NCBI GenBank assembly: GCA_964396335.1 | Contig: CAYNEX010000034.1 | Span: 1-23,086, forward strand | Reading direction: 5' to 3' | DNA length: 23,086 nt | DNA from: ZC4RG30 sp964396335 | GTDB taxonomy: Bacteria > Pseudomonadota > Gammaproteobacteria > Steroidobacterales > Steroidobacteraceae | In this document: positions 7,720 through 14,796 of the stretch, one piece after another | Layout: every line of letters begins with the position of its first letter | Numbering within the stretch: the first letter of the stretch is position 1 | Made by a program: the position numbers and the translations under genes | The notes under the pieces: model-generated | Database searches by the model: none | Seen by the model: only the letters and a program-made list of their open reading frames with translations | Told to the model about the DNA's origin: nothing

Positions 7720-8565
7720 ATGAACCCGCATGCGTCACCAGCCGATCCGCCGTGCGGCCCCCGCATTCTCGTCGTCGGAGGCGGTGACGTGGGCTCCGCG
7801 GTAGCGCATACGCTGCATCGGCGCGGCTGCCAGGTCCTGATTGCTGAACGCGAAAAATCGCCGCATGCACGCCGCGGAATGGCCTTCACGGATGCGCTAT
7901 TCGACGGCGCAGCCGAACTGGAGGGTGTCGCCGCGCGCCGCGTCGGCGACCTTGAGCAATTGCATGACTGCTGGCGGCAGGGAAACTGCATTCCGGTGAT
8001 CACCCGGCACGAGAACCTGCTGGCAGCAGAGATTGCCTTCGACGCCTTGGTGGAAGCCACGATGCGGCGTGATCCGGTGCGTCCGGACCTGCGCGGCATG
8101 GCTGCGCATGTCGTCGGTCTCGGGCCCGGCTACACGCCCGGCGAGAACTGCGATGTGGCGATCGAGACGCAGTGGGGCGAACTGATGGGCACGGTGCTGC
8201 GCGACCGGCCCGCCGCGCCGCGCGCGGGCGGACCGCGCGCGCTCGATGGCGTCACGCGCGAGCGTTTCGTGCCCGCTGATGTGGCGGGTGTGTGGCGCAC
8301 CGGGGCGCACCTGGGACAACGCGTGCAGCCCGGCGACATCGTCGGTTACCTCGATGGCCAGCCGGTGCGCGCGCCGATTGCCGGCCATCTGCGCGGCCTG
8401 TCGCGTGATGGCGTGCAGGTGCTGCCCGGCGCGCGCCTGGTCGAAGTGGATCCCCGTCGCGAGCCGGAACTTGCCGGCCTGGGTGAACGCCCGCTGGCGA
8501 TCGCGCGCGGTGTGGTGCAGGCGCTGGCGGAGCGCCTGCCCGGGCGGATCGGCGCGGATGGCTGA
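7720..8565 (+). CDS. YqeB/EF2563-like molybdenum-enzyme accessory protein
   Basis: The 281-residue product resembles the EF2563/YqeB family (named for selenium-dependent molybdenum hydroxylase systems). It has an N-terminal nucleotide-binding-like segment RILVVGGGDVGSAVAHTLHRRG at about residues 15-36, then GMAFTDALFDG, and a central VVGLGPGYTPGENCDVAIET. A biotinyl/lipoyl-like C-terminal stretch follows, with LGQRVQPGDIVGYLDGQPVRAPIAGHLRGL and VDPR. The molecular role of the family is not settled. Here there is no selenium gene or hydroxylase; it heads an operon with tungstate transport and faces a formate dehydrogenase. That suggests a role in handling the Mo/W cofactor, which is inference. 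Start choice is uncertain: ATG 7720 or in-frame GTG 7702. Its stop overlaps tupB by 8 bp, so the two are translationally coupled. Confidence 0.8.
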   Translation: MNPHASPADPPCGPRILVVGGGDVGSAVAHTLHRRGCQVLIAEREKSPHARRGMAFTDALFDGAAELEGVAARRVGDLEQLHDCWRQGNCIPVITRHENLLAAEIAFDALVEATMRRDPVRPDLRGMAAHVVGLGPGYTPGENCDVAIETQWGELMGTVLRDRPAAPRAGGPRALDGVTRERFVPADVAGVWRTGAHLGQRVQPGDIVGYLDGQPVRAPIAGHLRGLSRDGVQVLPGARLVEVDPRREPELAGLGERPLAIARGVVQALAERLPGRIGADG

Positions 8566-9250
8566 AGACGTCTCGGCGCTGCAGCTGGTGTTCAGCGGCG
8601 ATGCGACGCTGTTCGCCATCGTGCGCCTGTCGCTGGCAGTCAGCCTGAGCGCCACCCTTCTTGCAACGCTGCTGGGCGCGCCGCTCGGCGCATTGCTGGC
8701 ATTGAGCCGCTTTCCAGGTCGCCAGGCCATCGTGGTGGCGTTGAATGCGCTGATGGGGTTGCCACCGGTGGTCGCGGGGCTTGCGGTGTACCTGCTGCTG
8801 TCGCGCGCCGGGCCGCTGGGTTCACTGGGATTGCTGTTCACGCCGCAGGCCATGGTGATCACGCAGACGCTGCTGGTGCTGCCCATCATTGCCGCGCTGA
8901 CGCGCCAGACGGTCGAAGACCTGTGGAGTGAATATCGCGACGAACTGACCGCGATGGACGTCGGCCCGATGCGCCGCGTGACCACGCTGCTGTGGGATGC
9001 ACGCTTTGCGCTGGTCACCGCGGTGCTGGCCGGCTTCGGCCGCGCGGCCGCGGAGGTCGGCTCCATCATCATCGTCGGCGGCAACATCGAGGGCTTCACG
9101 CGCACCATGACCACCGCCATCGCGATGGAAACGTCGAAGGGCAACCTGCCGCTGGCGATGGGGCTCGGCCTGGTCCTGATCACCCTGGTGCTGCTGGTGA
9201 ACGCGGCCGCCTGGGCGGTGCGTCGCGCCGGACAGAGGTTCGAGCATTGA
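8558..9250 (+). CDS. tupB: TupB, tungstate ABC transporter permease
   Basis: This inner-membrane permease carries tungstate delivered by TupA. The 230-residue product has about five hydrophobic segments (around residues 17-50, 57-82, 96-115, 148-172 and 198-222). A cytoplasmic coupling loop sits near DELTAMDVGPMRR (128-140). The stretch RAAAEVGSIIIVGGNIEGFTRTMTTAIAMETSKGNL is characteristic of TupB/WtpB-like permeases. The ATG at 8558 was chosen because it gives a normal family N-terminus; longer versions read through the preceding gene. It overlaps the upstream stop by 8 bp, and its own stop overlaps the tupC start (TTGA). Identification rests on the sequence and on the neighbouring TupA-type binding protein. 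Confidence 0.92.
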   Translation: MAEDVSALQLVFSGDATLFAIVRLSLAVSLSATLLATLLGAPLGALLALSRFPGRQAIVVALNALMGLPPVVAGLAVYLLLSRAGPLGSLGLLFTPQAMVITQTLLVLPIIAALTRQTVEDLWSEYRDELTAMDVGPMRRVTTLLWDARFALVTAVLAGFGRAAAEVGSIIIVGGNIEGFTRTMTTAIAMETSKGNLPLAMGLGLVLITLVLLVNAAAWAVRRAGQRFEH

Positions 9251-9954
9251 GCCTGCCGATCATTTTCGACGCTGTGCAGGTCGATCTGGGCAGTGCGTCG
9301 GTGCTGTGCGGCGTGACGCTGCAGCTGCAGGCCGGCGCGCCCACGGTGCTGATCGGGCCGAATGGTTCGGGCAAGACCACGCTGTTGCGTGCCGCGATGG
9401 GCCTGCTGTCGCCACGCGCGGGTCGCATCACCTGGGGAGGCGCGGCGGATGCCTCCGATGCGCGCCTGGCGCTGGTGTTCCAGCGTCCGGTGATGCTGCG
9501 CAGGTCCGTGGCCGGCAACATCCGCTACGCGCTGGCGGCCGCCGGCGTGCCGCGCGCCCGCCGTGACGCACGCGTTGCGGCCTTGCTGGAGCAGGTCGGA
9601 CTCACCGCGCTGGCGGATCGCCCGGCACCGCAACTGTCCGGCGGCGAGCGGCAGCGGCTGGCGCTGGCGCGCGCGCTGGCTCGCGAGCCGCAGGTGTTGT
9701 TTCTGGATGAACCTACCGCAAGCCTTGATCCGGCCGCCACGCTGGCCATCGAGGAACTGGTGCGGCGGGTCAGTGGCGCCGGCGTGAAGGTGGTGATGAC
9801 CACGCATGACCTGGGCGAAGCGGCCCGTATCGCAGGCGAAGTGGTGATGCTCCATCGCGGCCGCATCGTGGAAACCGGGCCGGCCACGCAGGTGCTGGGC
9901 ACACCGCGGACCGATGAGGCCCGGCGATTCATCACGGGTCAGTTGCTGGTTTGA
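9247..9954 (+). CDS. tupC: TupC, tungstate ABC transporter ATPase, TTG start
   Basis: This ATPase powers tungstate uptake through TupB. The 235-residue product has Walker A GPNGSGKTT (38-46 region), Q-loop VFQRP with Gln79, signature LSGGERQ (130-136), Walker B LFLDEP (151-156) and the switch histidine in TTHDLGEA (His187). It is short for an ABC ATPase and lacks the C-terminal molybdate-binding TOBE domain found in ModC, consistent with a Tup-type subunit. The TTG at 9247 overlaps the tupB stop as TTGA and has AGAGG eight bases upstream, which decides the start. Its stop at 9952-9954 lies just before tupA. Confidence 0.92.
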   Translation: MSLPIIFDAVQVDLGSASVLCGVTLQLQAGAPTVLIGPNGSGKTTLLRAAMGLLSPRAGRITWGGAADASDARLALVFQRPVMLRRSVAGNIRYALAAAGVPRARRDARVAALLEQVGLTALADRPAPQLSGGERQRLALARALAREPQVLFLDEPTASLDPAATLAIEELVRRVSGAGVKVVMTTHDLGEAARIAGEVVMLHRGRIVETGPATQVLGTPRTDEARRFITGQLLV

Positions 9955-9965
9955 GAGAGGGTGTG

Positions 9966-10796
9966 ATGCGCAGACGAATCCTGCTGGCGGTTCTGGGTCT
10001 TGCGGTGTGCCTGGGCGCTCCCGCGCAGGCAGCCGGCGCCGATGACACCATTGTCGTGGCGTCGACCACCTCGACGCAGGATTCCGGCTTCTTCAGTTAC
10101 CTGCTGCCGCAGGTGAAGGAACGCCTCGGCATCACCGTGAAGGTGGTGGCGCTGGGCACGGGACAGGCGCTGGACACGGCACGCCGCGGCGATGCCGACG
10201 TGGTGTTCGTGCATGACGCCGAGGCGGAGGCGAAATTCGTGGCCGAGGGCCACGGCATCCAGCGCCATCCGGTCATGTACAACGATTTCCTGATCGTCGG
10301 GCCCGCTGCCGATCCGGCCCGCATCCGCGGCGGCGATGACGTGGTGCGCGCATTGCAGTCCATCTTCCGCGGCGGCCACACCTTCATCTCGCGTGGTGAC
10401 CGATCCGGCACGCACCAGGCCGAACTGCGCCTGTGGGCCGCGGCCGGTCTTTCGCCGCAGCCCGGTGAACATCCCTGGTATCGCTCCGTGGGGCAGGGCA
10501 TGGGGCCGGCGCTGAACATGGCCTCGGCCAGCGATGCCTATGTGATGACCGATCGTGCCACCTGGATCAGCTTCCGCAACAAGGGTTCGCTGGTGCCGCT
10601 GGTCGAAGGAGACCGGCGCCTGTTCAACCAGTACGGGCTGATCCTGGTGAACCCGGCGAAACACCCGCATGTGAAGGCTGCCGCCGGCCAGCGTTTCATC
10701 GACTTCATGCTGTCGGAAGAAGGCCAGCGTGTGATCGCGGCCTATCGCGTCGAAGGCCGGCAGCTGTTCCATCCGGATGCAGCCGCGCAGCCCTGA
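9966..10796 (+). CDS. tupA: TupA, periplasmic tungstate-binding protein
   Basis: TupA binds tungstate in the periplasm with high selectivity over molybdate and hands it to TupBC. The 276-residue product starts with a signal peptide (MRRRILLAVLGLAVCLG followed by an APAQA-A cleavage-like site). It then shows the family signature VASTTSTQDSGFFSYLLP, TVKVVALGTGQAL, RRGDADVVFVHD and HPVMYNDFLIVGPAADP. The cysteine in the signal is not preceded by a proper lipobox, so a soluble periplasmic form is expected. The ATG at 9966 has GAGAGAGG five bases upstream; an in-frame TTG at 9951 is less likely. Placing the binding protein last, after permease and ATPase, differs from the usual tupABC order. Confidence 0.95.
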   Translation: MRRRILLAVLGLAVCLGAPAQAAGADDTIVVASTTSTQDSGFFSYLLPQVKERLGITVKVVALGTGQALDTARRGDADVVFVHDAEAEAKFVAEGHGIQRHPVMYNDFLIVGPAADPARIRGGDDVVRALQSIFRGGHTFISRGDRSGTHQAELRLWAAAGLSPQPGEHPWYRSVGQGMGPALNMASASDAYVMTDRATWISFRNKGSLVPLVEGDRRLFNQYGLILVNPAKHPHVKAAAGQRFIDFMLSEEGQRVIAAYRVEGRQLFHPDAAAQP

Positions 10797-10807
10797 ACAT
10801 CGCGGTT
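10781..10807 (+). terminator. Possible hairpin spanning the tupA stop codon
   Basis: AGCCGCG (10781-10787) can pair with CGCGGTT (10801-10807), seven pairs including one G-U, enclosing a 13-base loop that contains the TGA. A second stem, GATCC (10816-10820) with GGATC (10825-10829) and a GCCC loop, follows 20 bp past the stop. Neither has a U-tract, so they may be processing or Rho-assisted ends rather than intrinsic terminators. Confidence 0.3.
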
Positions 10808-10952
10808 GATTGCCGGATCCGCCCGGATCATGCATATGGGTGGGGCAGGGCGAAAATTTGACAGGTCAACCCGATAGCAATCCGGATGCGTACGGGTAGA
10901 ATTTCGTTTATTCCGCATCGCAGCAAGCGCGGGTCCACCAGGGAGGACGAAG
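10797..10952 (+). promoter_or_regulatory. Leader/promoter region of the DUF3237-marR pair
   Basis: This 156-bp gap holds several palindromes: TTGAC-AG-GTCAA (10858-10869) and ATCCGGAT (10880-10887). A -10-like TAGAAT lies at 10897-10902, about 50 bases before the start codon, without a clear -35. GGGAGGA stands five bases before the ATG at 10953. The palindromes are candidate operators for the MarR protein encoded just downstream. Confidence 0.4.
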
Positions 10953-11477
10953 ATGGCAAGAACGCGTATCACGAGGCGTTCGATGCTGGGTACGGCCGGG
11001 GCAGCTTCGCTGGCGCCGGTGTTGCTGCACGCGGGTTCGCCTGCAGGCAACGCGGAAAAAGCATCCGCGGATCCCGAACTCAGACCGGCCTTCACTGGCG
11101 TGCTGCGCATCGCGGGCGTGGGTCATCGCGCCGCCGGTGGCCGCAGTGCCGCCATTACCGGTGGCCAGGTCGAAGGCAACCGTCTCGCCGGTCAGGTGCA
11201 GGGCGGCCACATCGACTGGCTGCCGCGCGACGACGGTGGCCATGAGCTCAGCGTGCATTTCGAGGTGCACGCTGACGATGGCCGCATGGTTGAAGTCGCG
11301 CAGCGCGCCATCCTTCCTGCCGGTATCGATCCTGCCAGCCGCGTCGCGGTGACGGCCACCATCGAGCCGCTTGCCATCCAGGGCGGCGCATCAGATGTGG
11401 CGGTGCTTGCCGGAAGACTTGATGCCACTGGCCTGGAACGGGGCCTGGTGCAGCTGCTGGCCTTCGAGGTCGCATAG
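10953..11477 (+). CDS. Exported DUF3237-like protein with Tat-type signal
   Basis: The 174-residue product has a twin-arginine-like leader, TRRSMLGTAGAASLAPVLL (about residues 7-25), so export in folded form is likely. The remainder, with HIDWLPRDDGG and LSVHFEVHADDGRMVEV, resembles the DUF3237 beta-barrel family, whose function is unknown. The match is by pattern only. A strong ribosome site (GGGAGG) precedes the ATG. The stop codon TAG is followed immediately by the ATG of the MarR gene, with GAGG inside the end of this gene as the ribosome site for the next. The regulator probably controls this small operon (inference). Confidence 0.7.
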   Translation: MARTRITRRSMLGTAGAASLAPVLLHAGSPAGNAEKASADPELRPAFTGVLRIAGVGHRAAGGRSAAITGGQVEGNRLAGQVQGGHIDWLPRDDGGHELSVHFEVHADDGRMVEVAQRAILPAGIDPASRVAVTATIEPLAIQGGASDVAVLAGRLDATGLERGLVQLLAFEVA

Positions 11478-12017
11478 ATGGTGGTCAGTGACTGGGACGC
11501 CGTCCAGCAGGCTTGGCTGGACCCCGGAAACCTGGGCGAGAACCTGAGTTTCCGCGACTTTCCCGCCTTCCACATCATGACGCTGTCGAACCTGGCCAAG
11601 GCCTTCGTCAGCCGCGCCTGCCTCGAACCGGCCGGATTGTCGGTGCCCGAGTGGCGTCTGCTGACGACCCTGATCGGCGGCGCGCCGGTGCCTTTTTCCC
11701 ACATCGCCGCGCAGACGCTGATGGACAAGGGCCAGATCAGCCGCACCCTGCGCACGGCGCAGGGCAAGGGTCTGGTGGAAACCGCGGTGGTGCCGCTGGA
11801 CCGGCGCCAGCAGGATTCCGGCATGTCCTCGATCGGCCGGGTGGTGGTGCGCATCACCGAACAGGGTCGCGAGGTCTATGGCCGCGTGATGCCCGAGGCG
11901 CAGCGCACGCAGCTGCGGCTGATCGAACTGATGACCCCGGATGAGCGCCGCATGGTCATCGACCTGGGTCGGCGCATCTATGCGCGCCTCTCCGAAGAGC
12001 TGCGCGGCCGGTCATAA
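11478..12017 (+). CDS. MarR-family transcriptional regulator (copy 1)
   Basis: This 179-residue winged-helix regulator carries the MarR core: LSVPEWRLLTTLIGGAPVPFSHIAAQTLMDKGQISRTLRTAQGKGLVE is the wHTH with recognition helix, and RVVVRITEQGREVYGRVMPEAQ is the wing followed by the dimerisation helix. It starts directly after the stop of the DUF3237 gene. The N-terminal segment W-x2-PG-x2-GENL-x-F-x-DFPAF is shared with the MarR protein at 17384-17965, and about half the residues of the N-terminal and wHTH block are identical between the two. The ligand and targets are unknown. A weak stem (AACG-CAG-CGTT) followed by TTAT lies at the stop codon. Confidence 0.9.
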   Translation: MVVSDWDAVQQAWLDPGNLGENLSFRDFPAFHIMTLSNLAKAFVSRACLEPAGLSVPEWRLLTTLIGGAPVPFSHIAAQTLMDKGQISRTLRTAQGKGLVETAVVPLDRRQQDSGMSSIGRVVVRITEQGREVYGRVMPEAQRTQLRLIELMTPDERRMVIDLGRRIYARLSEELRGRS

Positions 12018-12028
12018 CGCAGCGTTTT
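12016..12028 (+). terminator. Weak stem plus short T-run after the first marR
   Basis: AACG (12016-12019) and CGTT (12023-12026) form a 4-bp stem with a 3-base loop, running into TTTT then AT. The stem is short for an intrinsic terminator; it is listed because it is the only T-run in this gap. Confidence 0.25.
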
Positions 12029-12064
12029 ATCGCCGCGGGCGGTGGCCGGCGGGCCGTATTGCAC

Positions 12065-12115
12065 TAGAATGCGCCCCTCGCGGCGGCCCACTGCCTGCCG
12101 CTGTCAACTGAGGAG
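12065..12115 (+). promoter_or_regulatory. Putative -10 and ribosome site of the beta-oxidation gene
   Basis: TAGAAT (12065-12070) resembles a -10 element about 50 bases before the start codon; no good -35 is seen at 16-18 bp. AGGAG (12111-12115) stands seven bases before TTG 12123 and decides that start over upstream in-frame codons. Confidence 0.4.
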
Positions 12116-12122
12116 TGCAAGG

Positions 12123-14234
12123 TTGAGCCAGCCCATCAGCGTCGCCGTCGAGGACGGCATTGCCGTAATTACGGTCGACAATCCCCCCGTCAACGCGATC
12201 TCCGCTGCCATGCGCCGCGGCCTGCAGGAGGCCACGCGCCGCCTTGCCCAGGACGAGAGCGTCAAGGCCGTAGCGCTGTATTGCGCCGGTCGTACCTTCA
12301 TCGCCGGCGCCGACATCAGCGAGTTCGGCGGCACCATGGCCCCGCCGCTGCTGCGCAATGTGCTGGCCGAATTCGAACAGCTGCCGCAGCCGGTGGTCAT
12401 CGCGCTGCACGGCACCGCGCTGGGTGGCGGCGTCGAGCTGGCCCTGGCCGGCCACTACCGCATCGCCGAGCAGGGCGCGAAGCTGGGCTTCCCCGAGATC
12501 ACGCTGGGCGTGGTGCCGGGCGCCGTCGGCACGCAGCGCCTGCCGCGCCTGATCGGCGCCAGCAAGGCGCTGAACATGTTCCTGGATGGCCGCCCGGTCT
12601 CGGCCGGTGAAGCCAAGCAGCTGGGCCTGGTGGATGACACCTTCGAAGGTGATCCGCGCGCCGCCGTGATCGCCTACGCGAAGCAGCTGGTTGCGGCCGG
12701 CAAGGGCCCGCGCCGTGTCTGCGACATGCAGGTGACGCCGCTGACCGAAGAGCAGATCGCTGCCTTCCGCGCCCAGGCTGCCAAGCAGCACAAGGGCATG
12801 ATCACCCCCGAGCTGGACATCGCCGCCGTGCGCGCCAGCTGGGAACTGCCGTTCGCCCGCGGCCAGGCCGTGGAAGAGGCGCTGAGCGATGGTTCGCTGA
12901 GCACGCCGGAATCCAAGGGCATGCGCCACCTGTTCTTCGCCGAGCGTCGCGTCGCCGATGTGCCGGGCGTGTCCGCTGCGGACAAGCCGCGCGAGATCAA
13001 GAGCTGCGGCATCATCGGCTCGGGCACGATGGGTGGTGGCATTGCGATGGCGTTCGCCAATGCCGACATCGCCGTGCGCCTGCTGGATGTCGACCAGGCC
13101 GCGCTCGACCGTGGCCTGGCCACCATCCGCAAGAACTACGAAGTCAGCGTCAAGCGCGGCAAGATGACGCCGGCAGACGTCGAGAAGCGCATGGGCCTGA
13201 TCACGCCCACCACGCGCTATGAAGACTTCGCCGACGTCGACCTCGCCATCGAGGCGGTGTTCGAGGACATGTCGCTGAAGAAGAAGATCTTCACCGAGCT
13301 CGACCGCGTGATGAAGCCGGGCGCGATCCTGGCCACCAACACCTCGACGCTGGACATCAACGAGATCGGTTCGGTCACCAGGCGCCCCGGCGACGTGGTG
13401 GGCCTGCACTTCTTCAGCCCGGCGAATGTGATGCGCCTGCTGGAGATCGTGCGCACCGACAAGACCTCCAACGACGTGCTCGCCACTTCCTTCGCGCTGG
13501 CCAAGAAGCTGCGCAAGATCGGCGTGCTGTCGAAGGTCAGCTACGGCTTCATCGGCAACCGCATGATGGATCCGTACGGCCGCGAGGCCGAGCGGCTGGT
13601 GCTGGAAGGCGCCGAGCCGGCGGAGGTGGACGGCGCACTGGAGGAGTTCGGCATGGCCATGGGTATCCTGGCCGTGTACGACATGGCCGGCGTGGACGTG
13701 GGCGTGAAGGTGCGCCGCGCCAACCCCGACCAGGTGCCGAAGGACGACCCGACCTTCTACCGCGCCTCGCAGGTGCTGTTCGACCAGAACTGGCTGGGCC
13801 AGAAGACCGGCAAGGGCTACTACCGCTACGAGGCCGGCTCGCGCGAGCGCCTGCGCCACGAGGAGGCGATCAAGCTGCTGTCCGAGGAAGGCAAGAAGCT
13901 CGGCATCGCCCGCAGTGACCGCATTTCCCGCCAGGAGATCATCGAGCGCTGCATCTTCGCGATGATCAACGAGGGCGCGAAGCTGCTGGAGGAGGGCGTG
14001 GCGCTGCGCCCCGGGGACATCGACGTGGTGTACACCTCCGGCTACGGCTTCCCGCGCCGTCGCGGCGGCCCGATGTTCTACGCCGACCAGATCGGCCTGG
14101 ACACCGTGCTGGCCGGCCTCGAGAAATATTCGAAGGGACGCCATGCGCGCGACTTCGAACCCTCGAAGCTGCTGCGCGAGCTGGCCGCCTCGGGTGGCAC
14201 CTTCGCCGCCTGGGCGGAGAAGAAGAACGGCTGA
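12123..14234 (+). CDS. Bifunctional enoyl-CoA hydratase / 3-hydroxyacyl-CoA dehydrogenase
   Basis: This enzyme performs two consecutive steps of fatty-acid beta-oxidation: hydration of the enoyl-CoA and NAD-dependent oxidation of the hydroxyacyl-CoA. The 703-residue product starts with a crotonase domain (about 1-190): AGRTFIAGADISEFG for the oxyanion hole, HGTALGGGVELAL with Glu105 and FPEITLGVVPGAVGTQRL with Glu125. It continues with a Rossmann NAD domain (from about 295, GIIGSGTMGGGIAMAF), then TNTSTLDI, GLHFFSPANVM with the catalytic histidine, and a C-terminal helical domain ending near EEGVALRPGDIDVVYTSGYGFPRRRGGPM. It resembles FadB/FadJ and peroxisomal multifunctional enzymes; no thiolase neighbour is present, so FadB and FadJ cannot be told apart. 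The start is TTG at 12123 with AGGAG upstream. Confidence 0.94.
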   Translation: MSQPISVAVEDGIAVITVDNPPVNAISAAMRRGLQEATRRLAQDESVKAVALYCAGRTFIAGADISEFGGTMAPPLLRNVLAEFEQLPQPVVIALHGTALGGGVELALAGHYRIAEQGAKLGFPEITLGVVPGAVGTQRLPRLIGASKALNMFLDGRPVSAGEAKQLGLVDDTFEGDPRAAVIAYAKQLVAAGKGPRRVCDMQVTPLTEEQIAAFRAQAAKQHKGMITPELDIAAVRASWELPFARGQAVEEALSDGSLSTPESKGMRHLFFAERRVADVPGVSAADKPREIKSCGIIGSGTMGGGIAMAFANADIAVRLLDVDQAALDRGLATIRKNYEVSVKRGKMTPADVEKRMGLITPTTRYEDFADVDLAIEAVFEDMSLKKKIFTELDRVMKPGAILATNTSTLDINEIGSVTRRPGDVVGLHFFSPANVMRLLEIVRTDKTSNDVLATSFALAKKLRKIGVLSKVSYGFIGNRMMDPYGREAERLVLEGAEPAEVDGALEEFGMAMGILAVYDMAGVDVGVKVRRANPDQVPKDDPTFYRASQVLFDQNWLGQKTGKGYYRYEAGSRERLRHEEAIKLLSEEGKKLGIARSDRISRQEIIERCIFAMINEGAKLLEEGVALRPGDIDVVYTSGYGFPRRRGGPMFYADQIGLDTVLAGLEKYSKGRHARDFEPSKLLRELAASGGTFAAWAEKKNG

Positions 14235-14243
14235 TCAGGCCGT
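14227..14243. terminator. Hairpin enclosing the two convergent stop codons
   Basis: ACGGC (14227-14231) and GCCGT (14239-14243) make a perfect 5-bp stem. Its loop contains TGATCA (14232-14237), which is the stop of the plus-strand enzyme and, read backwards, the stop of the minus-strand DUF3293 gene. It could act in both directions, but the stem is short and lacks a U-tract. Confidence 0.3.
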
Positions 14244-14693
14244 GTCAGGCGCCGCGGTGATGATCAGCCGCGGCGTCGCCTGCCGGTCCGTCCACAGGAA
14301 GGCCAGCTGGCCGTAGCGCTGCGCAATGCGGCGCGCGGCCTGCAGGTTCAGGTCCAGGGCCAGCACGCTTTCCTCGGTCCAGTCCGGACCATCCTGCGCG
14401 TCATGTCCCGGCTCGTTGCGGCCGGCGAGGCAGGGGCAGCCTGCCGCTTCCAGTTCCCGTACCAGCTCCTTCTGCCGCCGGCGGTTTTCCTCCAGCGGGT
14501 GCGGCTTGCTGTCGGGGTTCCATGCGGTCAGCAGCGCGGCGGAATCCACCCAGGCTTCGCGCAGCAGCTTCGACAGGCCCTCGTCGTAGCGATCGATGCC
14601 CAGCACCAGTTCACGCCCCGGCGCGTACACGCGATAGCGGGTATTTCGGTAGGCGGTCAGCAACTCGTCGGTCAGGGGGCGGGAATCCGGCAT
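14235..14693 (-). CDS. DUF3293 domain protein
   Basis: This is a 152-residue soluble protein without signal or membrane segment. Family features of DUF3293 are YRVYAPGRELVLGIDRYD, LLTAWNPDSKPHPLEENRRRQ, and the C-terminal WTEESVLALDLNLQAARRIAQRYGQLAFLW. No function is established for the family. The gene abuts the beta-oxidation gene with zero bases between the two stop codons, and stands alone on its strand, 103 bp from the kinase gene. A -10-like TAACAT (14708-14703) lies nine bases before the ATG at 14693; no strong ribosome site is visible. Confidence 0.85.
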   Translation of the reverse strand: MPDSRPLTDELLTAYRNTRYRVYAPGRELVLGIDRYDEGLSKLLREAWVDSAALLTAWNPDSKPHPLEENRRRQKELVRELEAAGCPCLAGRNEPGHDAQDGPDWTEESVLALDLNLQAARRIAQRYGQLAFLWTDRQATPRLIITAAPDTA

Positions 14694-14796
14694 TGCGGGT
14701 CCATGTTAGCGGTCCGGGCTGTCGCGGCCCTCCGCGCTTGGACATAAGGGGGCTGCTGCGACGCAAAGCTGTCGTCTGGCGCGCATTTTCCTTGCC

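Noticed and set aside
9966..10796. TupA as a lipoprotein (Cys15 in the signal peptide)
   Set aside because: The residues before the cysteine (LAV) do not make a good lipobox, and an AQA cleavage site lies further on.
12027..14144. A 705-codon open frame on the minus strand
   Set aside because: It lies opposite the bifunctional beta-oxidation enzyme, has low-complexity His/Ala/Val/Arg composition and no recognisable motif.
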